This document shows positions 25,952-35,208 of a stretch of DNA of 64,000 bases, piece after piece (positions within the stretch are counted from its first letter, which is position 1; each line of letters starts with the position of its first letter). The stretch covers positions 310,001 to 374,000 of the forward strand of contig NZ_FXTP01000002.1 in the NCBI RefSeq assembly GCF_900182705.1, read 5' to 3'. Made by a program: the position numbers and the translations under genes. Source of the stretch: Gracilimonas mengyeensis (GTDB lineage Bacteria > Bacteroidota > Rhodothermia > Balneolales > Balneolaceae). The notes beneath the pieces are model-generated. The model was not told where the DNA came from and did no database searches. It saw only the letters and a program-made list of their open reading frames with translations.

Positions 25952-27181
25952 ATGTTATCATTTTTGAGGTTTTGGCTTACCGGCCTGATATGCTTTTTTC
26001 TGTTTTTGTCCTGTTCCAACACCGATAAAGTAATTAATAAAACAGCTTATACTGACGAGGTTGAAATTTCGGGTACGGTCATCGGCAGCCAATCTGGTGA
26101 ACCTTTATCAAAGGGGACCGTTTGGATAGAGGGCAGTTCGTTTAGTACTCAGGTTGCCGAAGATGGTACTTTTTCTATGACAGTTCCCAAAGGCTTTTAC
26201 ACCCTTGTGGCTGAGCAGGAAGGCCTTCAGCGTTCCAGGCAATTGGTGGAGTTAGAGGAAGATAAATCGATAGAATTTAGGCTGATGGATTATACTTCAG
26301 CTGAAAGCTCCGATTCTATAACCGAAGAACCCGCTTCCCTGTCTGGCATGAATGAACGTGTCACCTACCTGGAAAGGCAAGTGGACAGTTTGGAGGTGAT
26401 GGTGAAGCGTCTGCAACGCCGACTCTACGGCATGCAGGCTGAGGGTAAGATTCAGACCTTTGTAAATCACTACATAAATGATGATTTGAACTGTGAGGTG
26501 GTAAACAGCGAGGATATTAACTTTGATGTTACCGAAGAGGCCGGTGTTATGAACATCAGCGAGTCGGTAGATCTTGTTGTGATGAATTATGAATTAGGAT
26601 ATGAGGTACGGGTAGCATTGCGGGGATACCGGTCTAAACGTTATGATAATGTGGTAGGTATAAAAGCGGATGCCGATTATTTTTTCCGGGAGATGACGCC
26701 TCGCAGTAATACGCAGGCTGAGCAGTGGAAGCTGAAAAGGAAGGAAATGTTTGAAGGATCTTTGCGGCACTTCCTGATTGCTTTGGCCAGCGATAAGCCT
26801 CCCATTTATTTTGGATATGTATTCTATGCGGGTAGTTTTGTCCAGAATGTTTCAGGCCTGGGTTATTCATCTACAGAGCGAGGCGATCAGCAGGTGCAGA
26901 AGGATTTCTTCTACCAGGAAAGCAATTTTAGCGATACAAACATCCTGAGTTTTGAAGATGAAATCCGGGTAGAGTACAAGCGCAGGGGCAACACAGACCC
27001 TGATAACATTATGGGACTGGAAGATTATCTGAATCAAACATCCTGGATCTCACTAAATACTGACCGGCTGGAATTTACCGATAACGGTACCTTAAAAGAT
27101 CCAAACCTTTTGGAAGTGAACGGATACTGGGCCTACACACCGGTTTGTAAAATGCTGCCGGCCAATTATTTGCCTGAGTAA
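25952..27181 (+). CDS. Lipoprotein with carboxypeptidase-regulatory-like domain
   Basis: A 409-residue lipoprotein (lipobox FLSCS, Cys21). Residues about 38-110 form a carboxypeptidase-regulatory-like beta-sandwich (EISGTVIGSQSGEPL..GTVWIEG..DGTFSMTVPKGFYTLVAEQEG), often an adhesion or scaffold fold. A predicted short coiled coil follows (about 134-160, ERVTYLERQVDSLEVMVKRLQ), and then a ~240-residue domain I do not recognise. It is probably on the outer membrane. It stands alone between SxtJ and the convergent msrB. Confidence 0.7.
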   Translation: MLSFLRFWLTGLICFFLFLSCSNTDKVINKTAYTDEVEISGTVIGSQSGEPLSKGTVWIEGSSFSTQVAEDGTFSMTVPKGFYTLVAEQEGLQRSRQLVELEEDKSIEFRLMDYTSAESSDSITEEPASLSGMNERVTYLERQVDSLEVMVKRLQRRLYGMQAEGKIQTFVNHYINDDLNCEVVNSEDINFDVTEEAGVMNISESVDLVVMNYELGYEVRVALRGYRSKRYDNVVGIKADADYFFREMTPRSNTQAEQWKLKRKEMFEGSLRHFLIALASDKPPIYFGYVFYAGSFVQNVSGLGYSSTERGDQQVQKDFFYQESNFSDTNILSFEDEIRVEYKRRGNTDPDNIMGLEDYLNQTSWISLNTDRLEFTDNGTLKDPNLLEVNGYWAYTPVCKMLPANYLPE

Positions 27182-27186
27182 AGGCA

Positions 27187-27208
27187 AGGGGTTCTATCCC
27201 TCTTTTTC
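27187..27208 (+). terminator. Possible terminator between convergent genes
   Basis: AGGGG-TTCTA-TCCCT followed by CTTTTTCTT forms a short stem with a T-rich tail for the + strand lipoprotein gene. It overlaps the last codons of msrB on the other strand. The stem is short, so this is tentative. Confidence 0.4.
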
Positions 27209-27658
27209 TTCTGATGTCTCCATTTTCTCCAGGCTTACTGCGTTGATACAGTACCGAAGACCGGAGGGTTCGGGGCCATCGGGAAAGACATGCCCCAGGT
27301 GGGCATCACAAACATTACAGAGCGCCTCAATGCGTACCATCCCATGCGAGGTATCCATCTCGTATTTGACAGCATTTTCTTGTACAGGCTGTGTAAATGA
27401 AGGCCACCCGCTGCCGCTTTCAAATTTCTCGGAAGCATCAAAAAGTTCGGTACCACAACAGGCACAGGCGTATTTGCCGGGATCAAATTTATAGCACATC
27501 TCACTGGAGCCCGGGCGTTCCGTTCCTTTCATTCGGGTAATAACATATTGTTCTTCCGTGAGCTCTTCTTTCCACTCTTCTTTACTTTTTTCTACCCGGA
27601 GTGGAGGCTCGGGATTTCCATTTTTAGCGAACGATTTCAGGTCAGACCATTTTAACAT
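27194..27658 (-). CDS. Peptide-methionine (R)-S-oxide reductase MsrB
   Basis: A 154-residue enzyme that repairs methionine-R-sulfoxide in proteins. It has both zinc Cys pairs, CACC (65-68) and CNVC (114-117), the GSGWPSF substrate motif (82-88) and the catalytic Cys137 in RYCINAVSL. No signal peptide, so it is cytoplasmic. The ~210 bp upstream, shared with the divergent LLM gene, hold the promoter; I see no clear operator there. Confidence 0.95.
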   Translation of the reverse strand: MLKWSDLKSFAKNGNPEPPLRVEKSKEEWKEELTEEQYVITRMKGTERPGSSEMCYKFDPGKYACACCGTELFDASEKFESGSGWPSFTQPVQENAVKYEMDTSHGMVRIEALCNVCDAHLGHVFPDGPEPSGLRYCINAVSLEKMETSEEKEG

Positions 27659-27871
27659 AAGTGAATAGGGCTATTTTCGATTTATCTGTTCAGATATCTA
27701 CAACCAAAAATATGCAAAAATCACTCATTCTTTTACTGATTCATTTCAGATGGGATGACTGATCCTATTGACCCAATAAATTCTATGAATTTCATTTCCT
27801 TCCGACATTAGTTTAATATTGAACAAATAATTTAGAAACTATTTGAAGAGTACAAACGGATTAAAAGTATT

Positions 27872-28897
27872 ATGGAATTAGGTATTTACACTTTTGTGGA
27901 GAACACCCCGGATGCAGAAACCGGAGAACGGGCGCATCCGGCCGACCGGGTAGAATTATTGATGGAAGAAGTAGAACTGGCTGACAAGCTTGGCCTGGAT
28001 GTGTTTGCTATTGGAGAACATCATCGGGAAGAGTATGTGTCGTCTGCGCCAGGCGTGTTGCTGGCGGCCGCTGCTGCACGGACCCAGAATATCAAACTAA
28101 GTAGTGCGGTAACGGTTTTAGGATCAGATGATCCTGTGCGGGTATATCAACAATTTTCTACCCTGGATTTGTTATCCAAAGGAAGAGCAGAAATTATGGT
28201 TGGTCGGGGTTCTTTTGTAGAATCATTTCCGCTGTTTGGTTATGATCTGCAAGATTATGAAGAGCTGTTTAATGAAAAGCTGGAGTTGTTACTGAAACTG
28301 CAGGATAATCCAACCATCACCTGGGAAGGTAAGCACCGGTCAAGCATCAACAACAGGGGCGTGTTTCCCCAGCCTTACAAAGACAAAATTCCTGTTTGGC
28401 GAGCAGTAGGAGGCACACCGAAGTCCGCCCATCAAGCAGGAGTAAATGGAATGCCCATGGCCTTGGCTATCATTGGCGGATATCCTGAACAGTTTAAACA
28501 AATGGCAGACATCCATCGTCGTGCTGCAAAAGAGAATGGCCATGCAGTACCTGAGTTGAGTATTAATTCGCATGGCTTTATTGCGGATACTTCACAAGAA
28601 GCAGCTGATACAGCTTTCCCTGCCTTTAAAACCGTTATGGACAAACTGGGTGAAGAACGAGGCTGGCCGCCAATGAGTCGCGATCAGTTTGATGCTTCCA
28701 TTACACTAAGAGGAGCTAATGTGGTGGGAAGTCCTCAAGACATCATTGACAAGATTATGTTTCAGCACGATATTTTTGGGCACGACCGCTTTTTACTGCA
28801 AATGAGTGTTGGAAGTATCCCAAGAGAAAAACTGTTACGCTCTATTGAGCTTTTTGCTACCGAAGTGGCCCCGGTAATCCGCGAAAAAATAGGATAA
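27872..28897 (+). CDS. LLM class flavin-dependent oxidoreductase
   Basis: A 341-residue luciferase-like monooxygenase family protein. The FMN-barrel landmarks are LADKLGLDVFAIGEHHREEYVSSAP (read near residues 37-62), SSAVTVLGSDDPVRVYQQFSTLDLLSKGRAEIMVGRG and a C-terminal GSPQDIIDKI. Members oxidise varied organic substrates with FMNH2; no substrate can be named. It ends 3 bp before the convergent DUF3095 gene and has no evident operon partner. Confidence 0.88.
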   Translation: MELGIYTFVENTPDAETGERAHPADRVELLMEEVELADKLGLDVFAIGEHHREEYVSSAPGVLLAAAAARTQNIKLSSAVTVLGSDDPVRVYQQFSTLDLLSKGRAEIMVGRGSFVESFPLFGYDLQDYEELFNEKLELLLKLQDNPTITWEGKHRSSINNRGVFPQPYKDKIPVWRAVGGTPKSAHQAGVNGMPMALAIIGGYPEQFKQMADIHRRAAKENGHAVPELSINSHGFIADTSQEAADTAFPAFKTVMDKLGEERGWPPMSRDQFDASITLRGANVVGSPQDIIDKIMFQHDIFGHDRFLLQMSVGSIPREKLLRSIELFATEVAPVIREKIG

Positions 28898-28900
28898 GCT

Positions 28901-30067
28901 TTACATGCCAAGTTGCTTTCGGCGGGCTTTAAGCTCTTGGGAAGCCTTGGCATATCCACCGTCGGTTCCATCCACAAAGTGTATGTGATTGCTTTGGTAG
29001 TTCTTTACGTAGCAGGTCACCATGGCTGCAAAGGAAGAGTGTACGCCATAGGCTATTTTTCCAGCTTTAAACTGCTGGTCCAGAAAATGGGTAAAATCCA
29101 TACGCTGCTGGATGGTGCCGGCGGCCACAAATCGCAGACCGTCGCCAAACTTTTGATAGTCAGCATGACGCACCAGGTCAGGTTTATAATCCCCCCAGTT
29201 GGTAGCTGAGGTCTGTTTGTTGAATTTCATGAGATACACACCCGTTGCATATTGAAAAGCCATCAGGGCGGCATGTTTTACTTTTTTTGTGAGAGAAGAG
29301 GGCTGGGTACGCAGTTTCCATTCTGCTGAAAGTTGTAACGGATTGAGCGACATATTCAGCGCTTCTTCCCGGATGGGGTGATATTCATCTTCGGTTCCAT
29401 ATATCTTTTCAATTTCTTCAAAGCACTGTTCGTAGCTATTTACCTGATCTTCATCTGTACCGCCAACAGCTTGAATGATATAGGCTGCCACTTCATCTTT
29501 GTCGCTGGGGACTTTGTTCCATCGGCATTCCAGTCCGGAAAAATCAGCTTCAACAGGTTCAACATCCTCTAACAGGTTTTCTTTTTTGATGAGATTTTCT
29601 GCATAGGTCACCCCATCACCCCAAAACAGCGTTTGGTCAATAATCTCAGATAGCCTGAAACGTGCTGCTTTTATCTCGTATCCATCTTCTCGTAATGATC
29701 GCATGGAAACCACACCAGTAGCCATTTCCAGTCCGTATGCTTTTTTTACAGCATCCTTACAAAAAGCGAGGGTTCCTTTAACTGCCTCAATCTTCTCATC
29801 AGGCAGCGCAATAAGCGATCCGTCCCCTCCAAATAAATAGGGTAGCATATTTTCTTTTTCGAACAGGTTGTTTAGGGCGGCTATAATAGAAGCTCCGGCA
29901 AGGTTCACCTCTTTGTATTTGCCCAGCCGGATGGCATCGGTAGAGCCACGAATATCGGCAAGGGCCAGATACCAGCTGTCTGGGATGGGAGTGTATAAGC
30001 TGTGATTGGCTACCTCCCGGAAGCTGGAAATAACATGTAGCTCTTCATAAAAATGCCGGCTGTTCAT
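28901..30067 (-). CDS. DUF3095 protein (nucleotide-cyclase-like)
   Basis: A 388-residue protein of the DUF3095 family. The N-terminal half resembles a class III nucleotide cyclase domain: WYLALADIRGSTDAI (about 32-46) would supply the first metal Asp and PYLFGGDGSLIALPD (about 76-90) the second. The C-terminal half is family-specific. Cyclase activity is suggested by similarity only. It is tail-to-tail with the LLM gene and independent of its other neighbour, which is separated by a strong terminator. Confidence 0.75.
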   Translation of the reverse strand: MNSRHFYEELHVISSFREVANHSLYTPIPDSWYLALADIRGSTDAIRLGKYKEVNLAGASIIAALNNLFEKENMLPYLFGGDGSLIALPDEKIEAVKGTLAFCKDAVKKAYGLEMATGVVSMRSLREDGYEIKAARFRLSEIIDQTLFWGDGVTYAENLIKKENLLEDVEPVEADFSGLECRWNKVPSDKDEVAAYIIQAVGGTDEDQVNSYEQCFEEIEKIYGTEDEYHPIREEALNMSLNPLQLSAEWKLRTQPSSLTKKVKHAALMAFQYATGVYLMKFNKQTSATNWGDYKPDLVRHADYQKFGDGLRFVAAGTIQQRMDFTHFLDQQFKAGKIAYGVHSSFAAMVTCYVKNYQSNHIHFVDGTDGGYAKASQELKARRKQLGM

Positions 30068-30122
30068 AGATATGGATTCATGAGTGATTGCCGGGCGTAA
30101 AATAAGCGGAGTTGGGAATAAA

Positions 30123-30156
30123 AAAACCCGCTTTTGTATTAAACAAAAGCGGGTTA
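30123..30156 (-). terminator. Rho-independent terminator after the DUF4382 gene
   Basis: AACCCGCTTTTG (30125-30136) pairs with CAAAAGCGGGTT (30144-30155) around a 7-nt loop. On the minus strand it is followed by a T run (GGGTTTTTTTATT). It lies about 25 bp beyond the stop of the lipoprotein gene and upstream of the DUF3095 start. Confidence 0.9.
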
Positions 30157-30181
30157 GATAAATATCAGAAAGAGGAACTAT

Positions 30182-31045
30182 TTAGTTAAGCAGTCCTTCT
30201 TCTTCCAGTTCGATAGTGGCTTCAAATTCGAAGTCTTCAGCGTCTTCCAGTACAATATCCTGCACCAGCGAATCTACATAAGAATCGTTGGTAGGGGCAA
30301 AGAGTACGTCGTAGGTACCTTCTTCAAGTCCTGTTAGCTGAAAATTGCCATTATCGTCCGGTTGTGTACCTACGGTGTCTTGTCCATGAATGGCGTACAC
30401 AAAAGGTTCTGCTTCGATAGGCATAACGGTTCCGGCAATACTGCCTTGTTCTTCAAAATCTACCGTTCTGAGTACCGGCTTCAGAAGAAAACCACCTGCA
30501 CCGGTTGCAACAATAGATTGAGAAGCATCAAAGTCGATAATCAGTTCGTAGACTTCACCTTCTTCGATATCGGCATTTACGTTAAGCTTGTAGCCAGACT
30601 GTTGGGCACTTGGGGTAGTAAGTGCATAAGTTTCACCGTCTACCACAATAGTATTGTCGTCACCAAGCATTAGGCGAATCTGACTGTATTGGCCAGCTTC
30701 CAGTTCGGTTTCTCCGAGCTCAAGCGTTTCACCATTCTGATAATCCAGGAGGTTAATCGTCATGGACTCGTCAAGTATAACATGCCATTCACCGTTTTCG
30801 TCGGCATCGTCGTCGTCATTTTCGCCGTCACCGTCTTCTTCAGGTACTGCGTCTTCGTTTCTGTGCACCAATACTTGTTCTACTTCAATGTTAACTTCAT
30901 TGTAAGCAGCGGGTGCATCGGTTAGCATTACTCTTAGGGTTCCGTTTCCATCGTCGCTGTCGGTACTACAGGCTGAAAAACCTAATACGGCAGCTGCGAG
31001 AAGCAGGAATGTCGAAAAATTAAACTCCTTAAATAAACGTCTCAT
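30182..31045 (-). CDS. DUF4382 domain lipoprotein
   Basis: A 287-residue lipoprotein (lipobox GFSAC, Cys26). The DUF4382 domain begins GTLRVMLTDAPAAYNEVNIEV (about 35-55) and runs to about 195. An acidic Asp/Glu insert lies at about 66-84, and a carboxypeptidase-regulatory-like repeat (GSIAGTVMP..GNFQLTGLEEGTYDVLF) at about 202-265. It is very acidic overall, as is common for surface proteins of salt-loving bacteria. Function unknown; single gene with its own terminator. Confidence 0.82.
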   Translation of the reverse strand: MRRLFKEFNFSTFLLLAAAVLGFSACSTDSDDGNGTLRVMLTDAPAAYNEVNIEVEQVLVHRNEDAVPEEDGDGENDDDDADENGEWHVILDESMTINLLDYQNGETLELGETELEAGQYSQIRLMLGDDNTIVVDGETYALTTPSAQQSGYKLNVNADIEEGEVYELIIDFDASQSIVATGAGGFLLKPVLRTVDFEEQGSIAGTVMPIEAEPFVYAIHGQDTVGTQPDDNGNFQLTGLEEGTYDVLFAPTNDSYVDSLVQDIVLEDAEDFEFEATIELEEEGLLN

Positions 31046-31241
31046 AATAGAATAGGTTGGTTTTGTTTGAATTTCATCCCTTTAAACAAGGCTTAGATTT
31101 GTGTGTTCCAAAAAGCCCGATTTTTTAATATTCAGGAGAAAATCAATGGGCAGGAGATATAGAAATAGCAGGATAGGAGTAATTGACTGCCATGCTTAAG
31201 AATGAAGGCAGGTTCATTATTCTATTTTAACAAGAAAAGTA

Positions 31242-33011
31242 CTAAGAAGCCCCGCTTGCTGCGCCACCACCAGCGGCACCTGCACTGGCTCCTCCACTAG
31301 AGAAACCACCGGCAGATGAGGATCCTGAAGCGGCAAGAGTGGAAAAAGAGGAGGCTATATCAGCCGGAGAGCTTTGCATGGAAGGGATTAATACAATCCA
31401 GTAGATTGCAACAGCAGCATCGGGATGCTGTTCAAATATCTTTTCAACATGTTGAGAGCTCACGCCAAGGGCGATGGAAAAAATAAAATGACGCCCTAAT
31501 TCTTCTTCATTCAAGGTGTGTTCTTTGGCATTTTTCAGGGCTTCACGATAGGCTTTCCATCTTTGATGAACTTCTTCTCCTTTAGGGGTTCGCCGTACGA
31601 TGACAAGTGACATCAATATCATCATTAATATCAGAAAAGCAGCTGCAAATAGCACAGGATGAACAAAGATGACCGCCACAATAGCCGCTGCAACCAGCAT
31701 GGCCTGTATGCCTAAATTCCAGTACATGCCTTTATAGCTTTCTTTATCAACCCAACCTTTACTGGAGACCGCTTCTTCTACTTCTTTTTTCCAACCTCTG
31801 AACCATTTGGCAAAGTCAGTGGACGTTCCTTTAAACACTTCCGTGAGTTTTTCTTTGTTGTCTTTGTTTTGCTGGCGAACGTAATCGAAAACGGAACGTT
31901 CCCACCCGGGCATATTTTCATCCGGTTTTTTATCCGTGGATGTAATGGCATAAACGGGATCATCATCCCCAAACGACCATTTCTCTTTTTCAGGCTCTCT
32001 TTGTTCGATTTTGAAATACCCCCGGCGGGAGAGATCCATAAGGGTGGCCATTAAGTGGTTATGCATCACATTTCGTCCGGAAATGAGCCATCCGATCAGG
32101 GCCGGTTCCTGCCGACCGGGTATCATGATACTTTCGCGAATGGAAAGGTTCACGGAGTGGCGGCTACCAAAACGGCGGTACAAATAGATAAAAACCAAAA
32201 TGCTTAATCCACCCAAAATAATAGCAATCTCAATACCCAGCTGATACATACGGGCCTCTTCTTCAGCAATACGCAGCTGTTCTTCGCGATAGGCCATTTC
32301 GTCCTCTTCAGCCCATTGCAGGCTAAAGGTGTTGTCGGTTATAGATATTCGGTTTGCAGCAAATACTTTCGTTGGAAATACGGTTCGTATAGTGACTTTT
32401 TGATGGTTGTCAATTTCGGTACCGTTGAATTGAAAGCCATTCTCTTTTGGGAGGCTCACCATTTGTCCGCGTGCGTGACGAACCCAGGAATGTAAGTCGG
32501 CCGATTGCACACTATCTGGCAGTTGGATGGTAATATCTAAGGTACCAGTGTCTTTATCTCGCTCATCCGAGGTGTAATTCCAGAAAAACTGGCTCCATTC
32601 TGGTCCAATGGTCAAAGCACCTTCCAGGAGGTAGGAAATCGTAAAGGTGCGTTCTTCGTCCTCAGCGGTATAGTACCAGCGAATAGTGTAGGCGTTGTCT
32701 GATTCTTCTATTAAAAAGGTGCCGGGTTCTTCGCTGTTGAGGTTGGTGAACGCTTCATCGCCTTCGGCAATGCGAATATCCCGGATGTTTGAATAGCCTG
32801 ACTTGGGAATGCTGTAGAAAGCTTGGGAGAATGAGCCGTCAAAGGAAAAGGTGTGATGCTCGGTGATACGAACCGTACCGTCTTCGTTTGCTTGTACATC
32901 AATTTCGATGAGAGGAATGGTGTATTCTTTTGCTTGGGCTGGCAGTGTTACACCCATAGCAAATATCATGAAAGAAATAAGAAAGATGCCCCAGGAAGAA
33001 TGTCGGTTCAT
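31242..33011 (-). CDS. DUF2207 family membrane protein
   Basis: A 589-residue protein with a signal peptide ending near PAQA (about 27). An extracytoplasmic beta-rich domain with EHHTFSFDGSFSQAFYSIPKSGYSNIRDI is the DUF2207 hallmark. A membrane span lies at about residues 257-277 and two more at about 425-470. A long cytoplasmic part follows, and a low-complexity Gly/Ser/Ala tail (FSSGGASAGAAGGGAASG). The Gly/Ser-rich tail is typical of DUF2207 proteins. Function is unknown. About 195 bp without features separate it from the DUF4382 gene. Confidence 0.85.
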   Translation of the reverse strand: MNRHSSWGIFLISFMIFAMGVTLPAQAKEYTIPLIEIDVQANEDGTVRITEHHTFSFDGSFSQAFYSIPKSGYSNIRDIRIAEGDEAFTNLNSEEPGTFLIEESDNAYTIRWYYTAEDEERTFTISYLLEGALTIGPEWSQFFWNYTSDERDKDTGTLDITIQLPDSVQSADLHSWVRHARGQMVSLPKENGFQFNGTEIDNHQKVTIRTVFPTKVFAANRISITDNTFSLQWAEEDEMAYREEQLRIAEEEARMYQLGIEIAIILGGLSILVFIYLYRRFGSRHSVNLSIRESIMIPGRQEPALIGWLISGRNVMHNHLMATLMDLSRRGYFKIEQREPEKEKWSFGDDDPVYAITSTDKKPDENMPGWERSVFDYVRQQNKDNKEKLTEVFKGTSTDFAKWFRGWKKEVEEAVSSKGWVDKESYKGMYWNLGIQAMLVAAAIVAVIFVHPVLFAAAFLILMMILMSLVIVRRTPKGEEVHQRWKAYREALKNAKEHTLNEEELGRHFIFSIALGVSSQHVEKIFEQHPDAAVAIYWIVLIPSMQSSPADIASSFSTLAASGSSSAGGFSSGGASAGAAGGGAASGAS

Positions 33012-33116
33012 AACCCAAAATGTAAGTTTAAAACATAAAAGTGAGTACCTGAATATAGGTGCTCTGCTTAATCTTTAAAAAACTACGAGATGGATTTTTG
33101 GATGTTTCGGATGGGG

Positions 33117-33324
33117 AACCGCTAAGGCGCAAAGAGCGCAAAGGAGTGTGAGGAATTGTTTTTGGAAGTGAGGCACAGCCTCACTGGACTTTTACTTTTG
33201 AGGTACAACCTCAAAAGATCTTTGGGGATCTTTATGGGGTTTTTAGAGAGCGATAGAAGAATCGGGCAACTCCGCTTTCCTATCAAACACATTAACCCTT
33301 AGCGCTCTTTGCCCCTTCGCGGTT
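33117..33324. repeat. MITE-like element with 28-bp terminal inverted repeats
   Basis: The left end AACCGCTAAGGCGCAAAG.. (33117-33144) and the right end ..CTTTGCCCCTTCGCGGTT (33297-33324) are inverted repeats that match at 25 of 28 positions. The interior holds two further palindromes: GAGGCACAGCCTC and the 23-bp CTTTTGAGG/CCTCAAAAG element (33195-33217) that recurs inverted at 25102-25124. No coding capacity. The left arm sequence also ends hisA (9288-9306). Confidence 0.75.
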
Positions 33325-33338
33325 AAAAAAGCGGGGAA

Positions 33339-33371
33339 TAAAAAAGGAAACACGCGTGAACGCATTTCCTT
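33339..33371 (-). terminator. Possible terminator after proX
   Basis: On the minus strand GGAAATGCG..CGCGTGTTTCC forms an imperfect stem followed by TTTTTTATTCC, about 45 bp after the proX stop. The stem has a bulge, hence moderate confidence. Confidence 0.5.
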
Positions 33372-33416
33372 CAAATTTAACCTATAAAAAGGTTTACACA
33401 GTTGTAGCAGAAAAGC

Positions 33417-34313
33417 TTACATCTCAGATTGCTCTGCGCCTTCCGGAATCCAGTCTTCAATAACGTCTTCATTGTCTTGCAGCCATTGCTTGGCTACCGT
33501 TTCATTGTCTTCATCCGATTCCTCAATGGCCACCATCAAGCCGGATAGTTCGGCATCGGTAAGTTCCATGTTGGATAGGAAAGCGGCCAGTTCAGGTTTT
33601 TCCTCTTCCAGATTCTGGCGTCCCATAATGTGAATTTGTCCGGTGCCCCAGAGTTCTTTATCTGGGTCTTGTTTGAGAAATTTCAGATCAAAACGACCGA
33701 ATTTCCAGTGCGGGCGCCAGCCGGTAACTACGATCCATTCTTCATCTTCATAGGCACGCTGCAGTGCGGAAGTCATAGCCGGACCGCTGGATTGAACCAG
33801 TTCGTAGTCCAGGTTGTACTCTTCGATTACATCTTGTGTAGTGCTCATAATGCCTGCACCTGCGTCAATACCGGTGATTTCACCGTTAAACTCTTCGCTT
33901 ACGCTGTTCATTTGGCTAATGCTGTCAATTTCAACATAGGTGGGAACTACCAGACCACTTTTGGTACCGTCGTAGACTACACCGAGGTCGGTGATTTGAT
34001 CTTGGTACTGTTCGTAGTAGTCGGCGTGGAGTACCGGCAGCCATGTTTCCATGAAGGCATCTGCATCGCCCTGGGCAACGGCGGTGTAGGCAGGACCAAC
34101 GTCAGCGGAGGTTATCTCCACTTCGTAGCCCATGCGGTCTTCCAGGATTACTTTAGCAAGGTTGGTGTAAGCAATCCCCTCAGCCCAGTTAACATATACA
34201 AGATCTGCTGTTTTTTCTGATTCAGTTTGGGCACATCCAGCCATCAGCCCAATCGCCAGGACAAAAACGCCCAGCTTCGATAGCATATTTAAAAATTTAT
34301 TGTTGGATATCAT
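33417..34313 (-). CDS. ProX/OpuAC glycine betaine/proline-binding lipoprotein
   Basis: The start at ATG 34313 gives a 298-residue lipoprotein (lipobox LMAGC, Cys27). Family landmarks are VYVNWAEGIAYTN (near the mature start), GDADAFMETWLPV, GIDAGAGIM and VTGWRPHWKFGRFD. The conserved Trp residues of these motifs form the aromatic cage that holds quaternary amines. It delivers the ligand to the ProW/ProV transporter encoded just upstream. An in-frame start 18 codons earlier exists but would put an odd polar stretch before the signal peptide. This is the third gene of proVWX. Confidence 0.92.
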   Translation of the reverse strand: MISNNKFLNMLSKLGVFVLAIGLMAGCAQTESEKTADLVYVNWAEGIAYTNLAKVILEDRMGYEVEITSADVGPAYTAVAQGDADAFMETWLPVLHADYYEQYQDQITDLGVVYDGTKSGLVVPTYVEIDSISQMNSVSEEFNGEITGIDAGAGIMSTTQDVIEEYNLDYELVQSSGPAMTSALQRAYEDEEWIVVTGWRPHWKFGRFDLKFLKQDPDKELWGTGQIHIMGRQNLEEEKPELAAFLSNMELTDAELSGLMVAIEESDEDNETVAKQWLQDNEDVIEDWIPEGAEQSEM

Positions 34314-34380
34314 GGTTCTCTGCTTGGTTTGATTTGGATTTCGATTTACTCGAAGGATAATATTCATATTAAATTCTTTG

Positions 34381-35202
34381 TCAGGCCGAGTCGCCTAATG
34401 ATTGGGTCACCCTATCCAGAAATACGGCCAGGATGACAATAGCAAGTCCGCCCTCAAAGCCCAGTCCGATATCAAGGCGCTGCAAGCCTTCAACTACAGG
34501 TTGACCTAAGCCACCGGCCCCAATCAATGCGGCGATTACCACCATAGATAATGCCAGCATGATGGTTTGATTCACTCCGGCTAAAATGGTGGGCATGGCT
34601 ACGGGCAATTCAACCTTCAATAGCATTTGTTTGTTGTCTGATCCAAAAGCCAGGGCGGCTTCCCTGATTTCTTCCGGAACTTGCCGGATACCCAAATTGG
34701 TAAGACGCACGGCTGGCGGCATGGCAAAAATGAGAGTCGCGATGATGCCGGGAACCTCGCCGAGTCCAAAAAATAGTACGGCCGGTATCAGGTACACAAA
34801 AGCCGGCATGGTCTGCATAAAATCAAGAATGGGGCGGACAATTCGCTCCACGGTTTTACTTTTCGACGCCCATATTCCAAGCGGTACACCCAATACCAAG
34901 GCAATGAAAACCGCTGTGATGATCAGCGCCAGCGTTTCCATGGTGCCATCCCACATATCCATGCCTTCAATCAGTATCAATCCGGCAACAGTGAAAATTC
35001 CTACGCCTTTGCCTGATACGTACCAGGCTAGTGCTGCCAATAGTATAATCATTACAATGGGGTGCGGAAACAACAGCAGGTTTTCCACACCAACCAAAAA
35101 AGTTTTTACCGTGACGGTGATGAGATCAAAAAAGCCACCGAGATTGTCTGTCAACCAGTTAATCAGAAACTCGAAAAAACTTCCAACAGGAATATCTAAC
35201 AT
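34381..35202 (-). CDS. ProW/OpuAB glycine betaine ABC permease
   Basis: A 273-residue inner-membrane permease with about six spans. The cytoplasmic coupling region reads EIREAALAFGSDNKQMLLKVELP, and the C-terminal TILAGVNQTIMLALSMVVIA with IGAGGLGQPV is standard for the ProW/OpuAB group. It forms the channel with ProV. It starts 6 bp after the proV stop; proX follows after ~67 bp. Confidence 0.94.
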   Translation of the reverse strand: MLDIPVGSFFEFLINWLTDNLGGFFDLITVTVKTFLVGVENLLLFPHPIVMIILLAALAWYVSGKGVGIFTVAGLILIEGMDMWDGTMETLALIITAVFIALVLGVPLGIWASKSKTVERIVRPILDFMQTMPAFVYLIPAVLFFGLGEVPGIIATLIFAMPPAVRLTNLGIRQVPEEIREAALAFGSDNKQMLLKVELPVAMPTILAGVNQTIMLALSMVVIAALIGAGGLGQPVVEGLQRLDIGLGFEGGLAIVILAVFLDRVTQSLGDSA

Positions 35203-35208
35203 CGTTGC

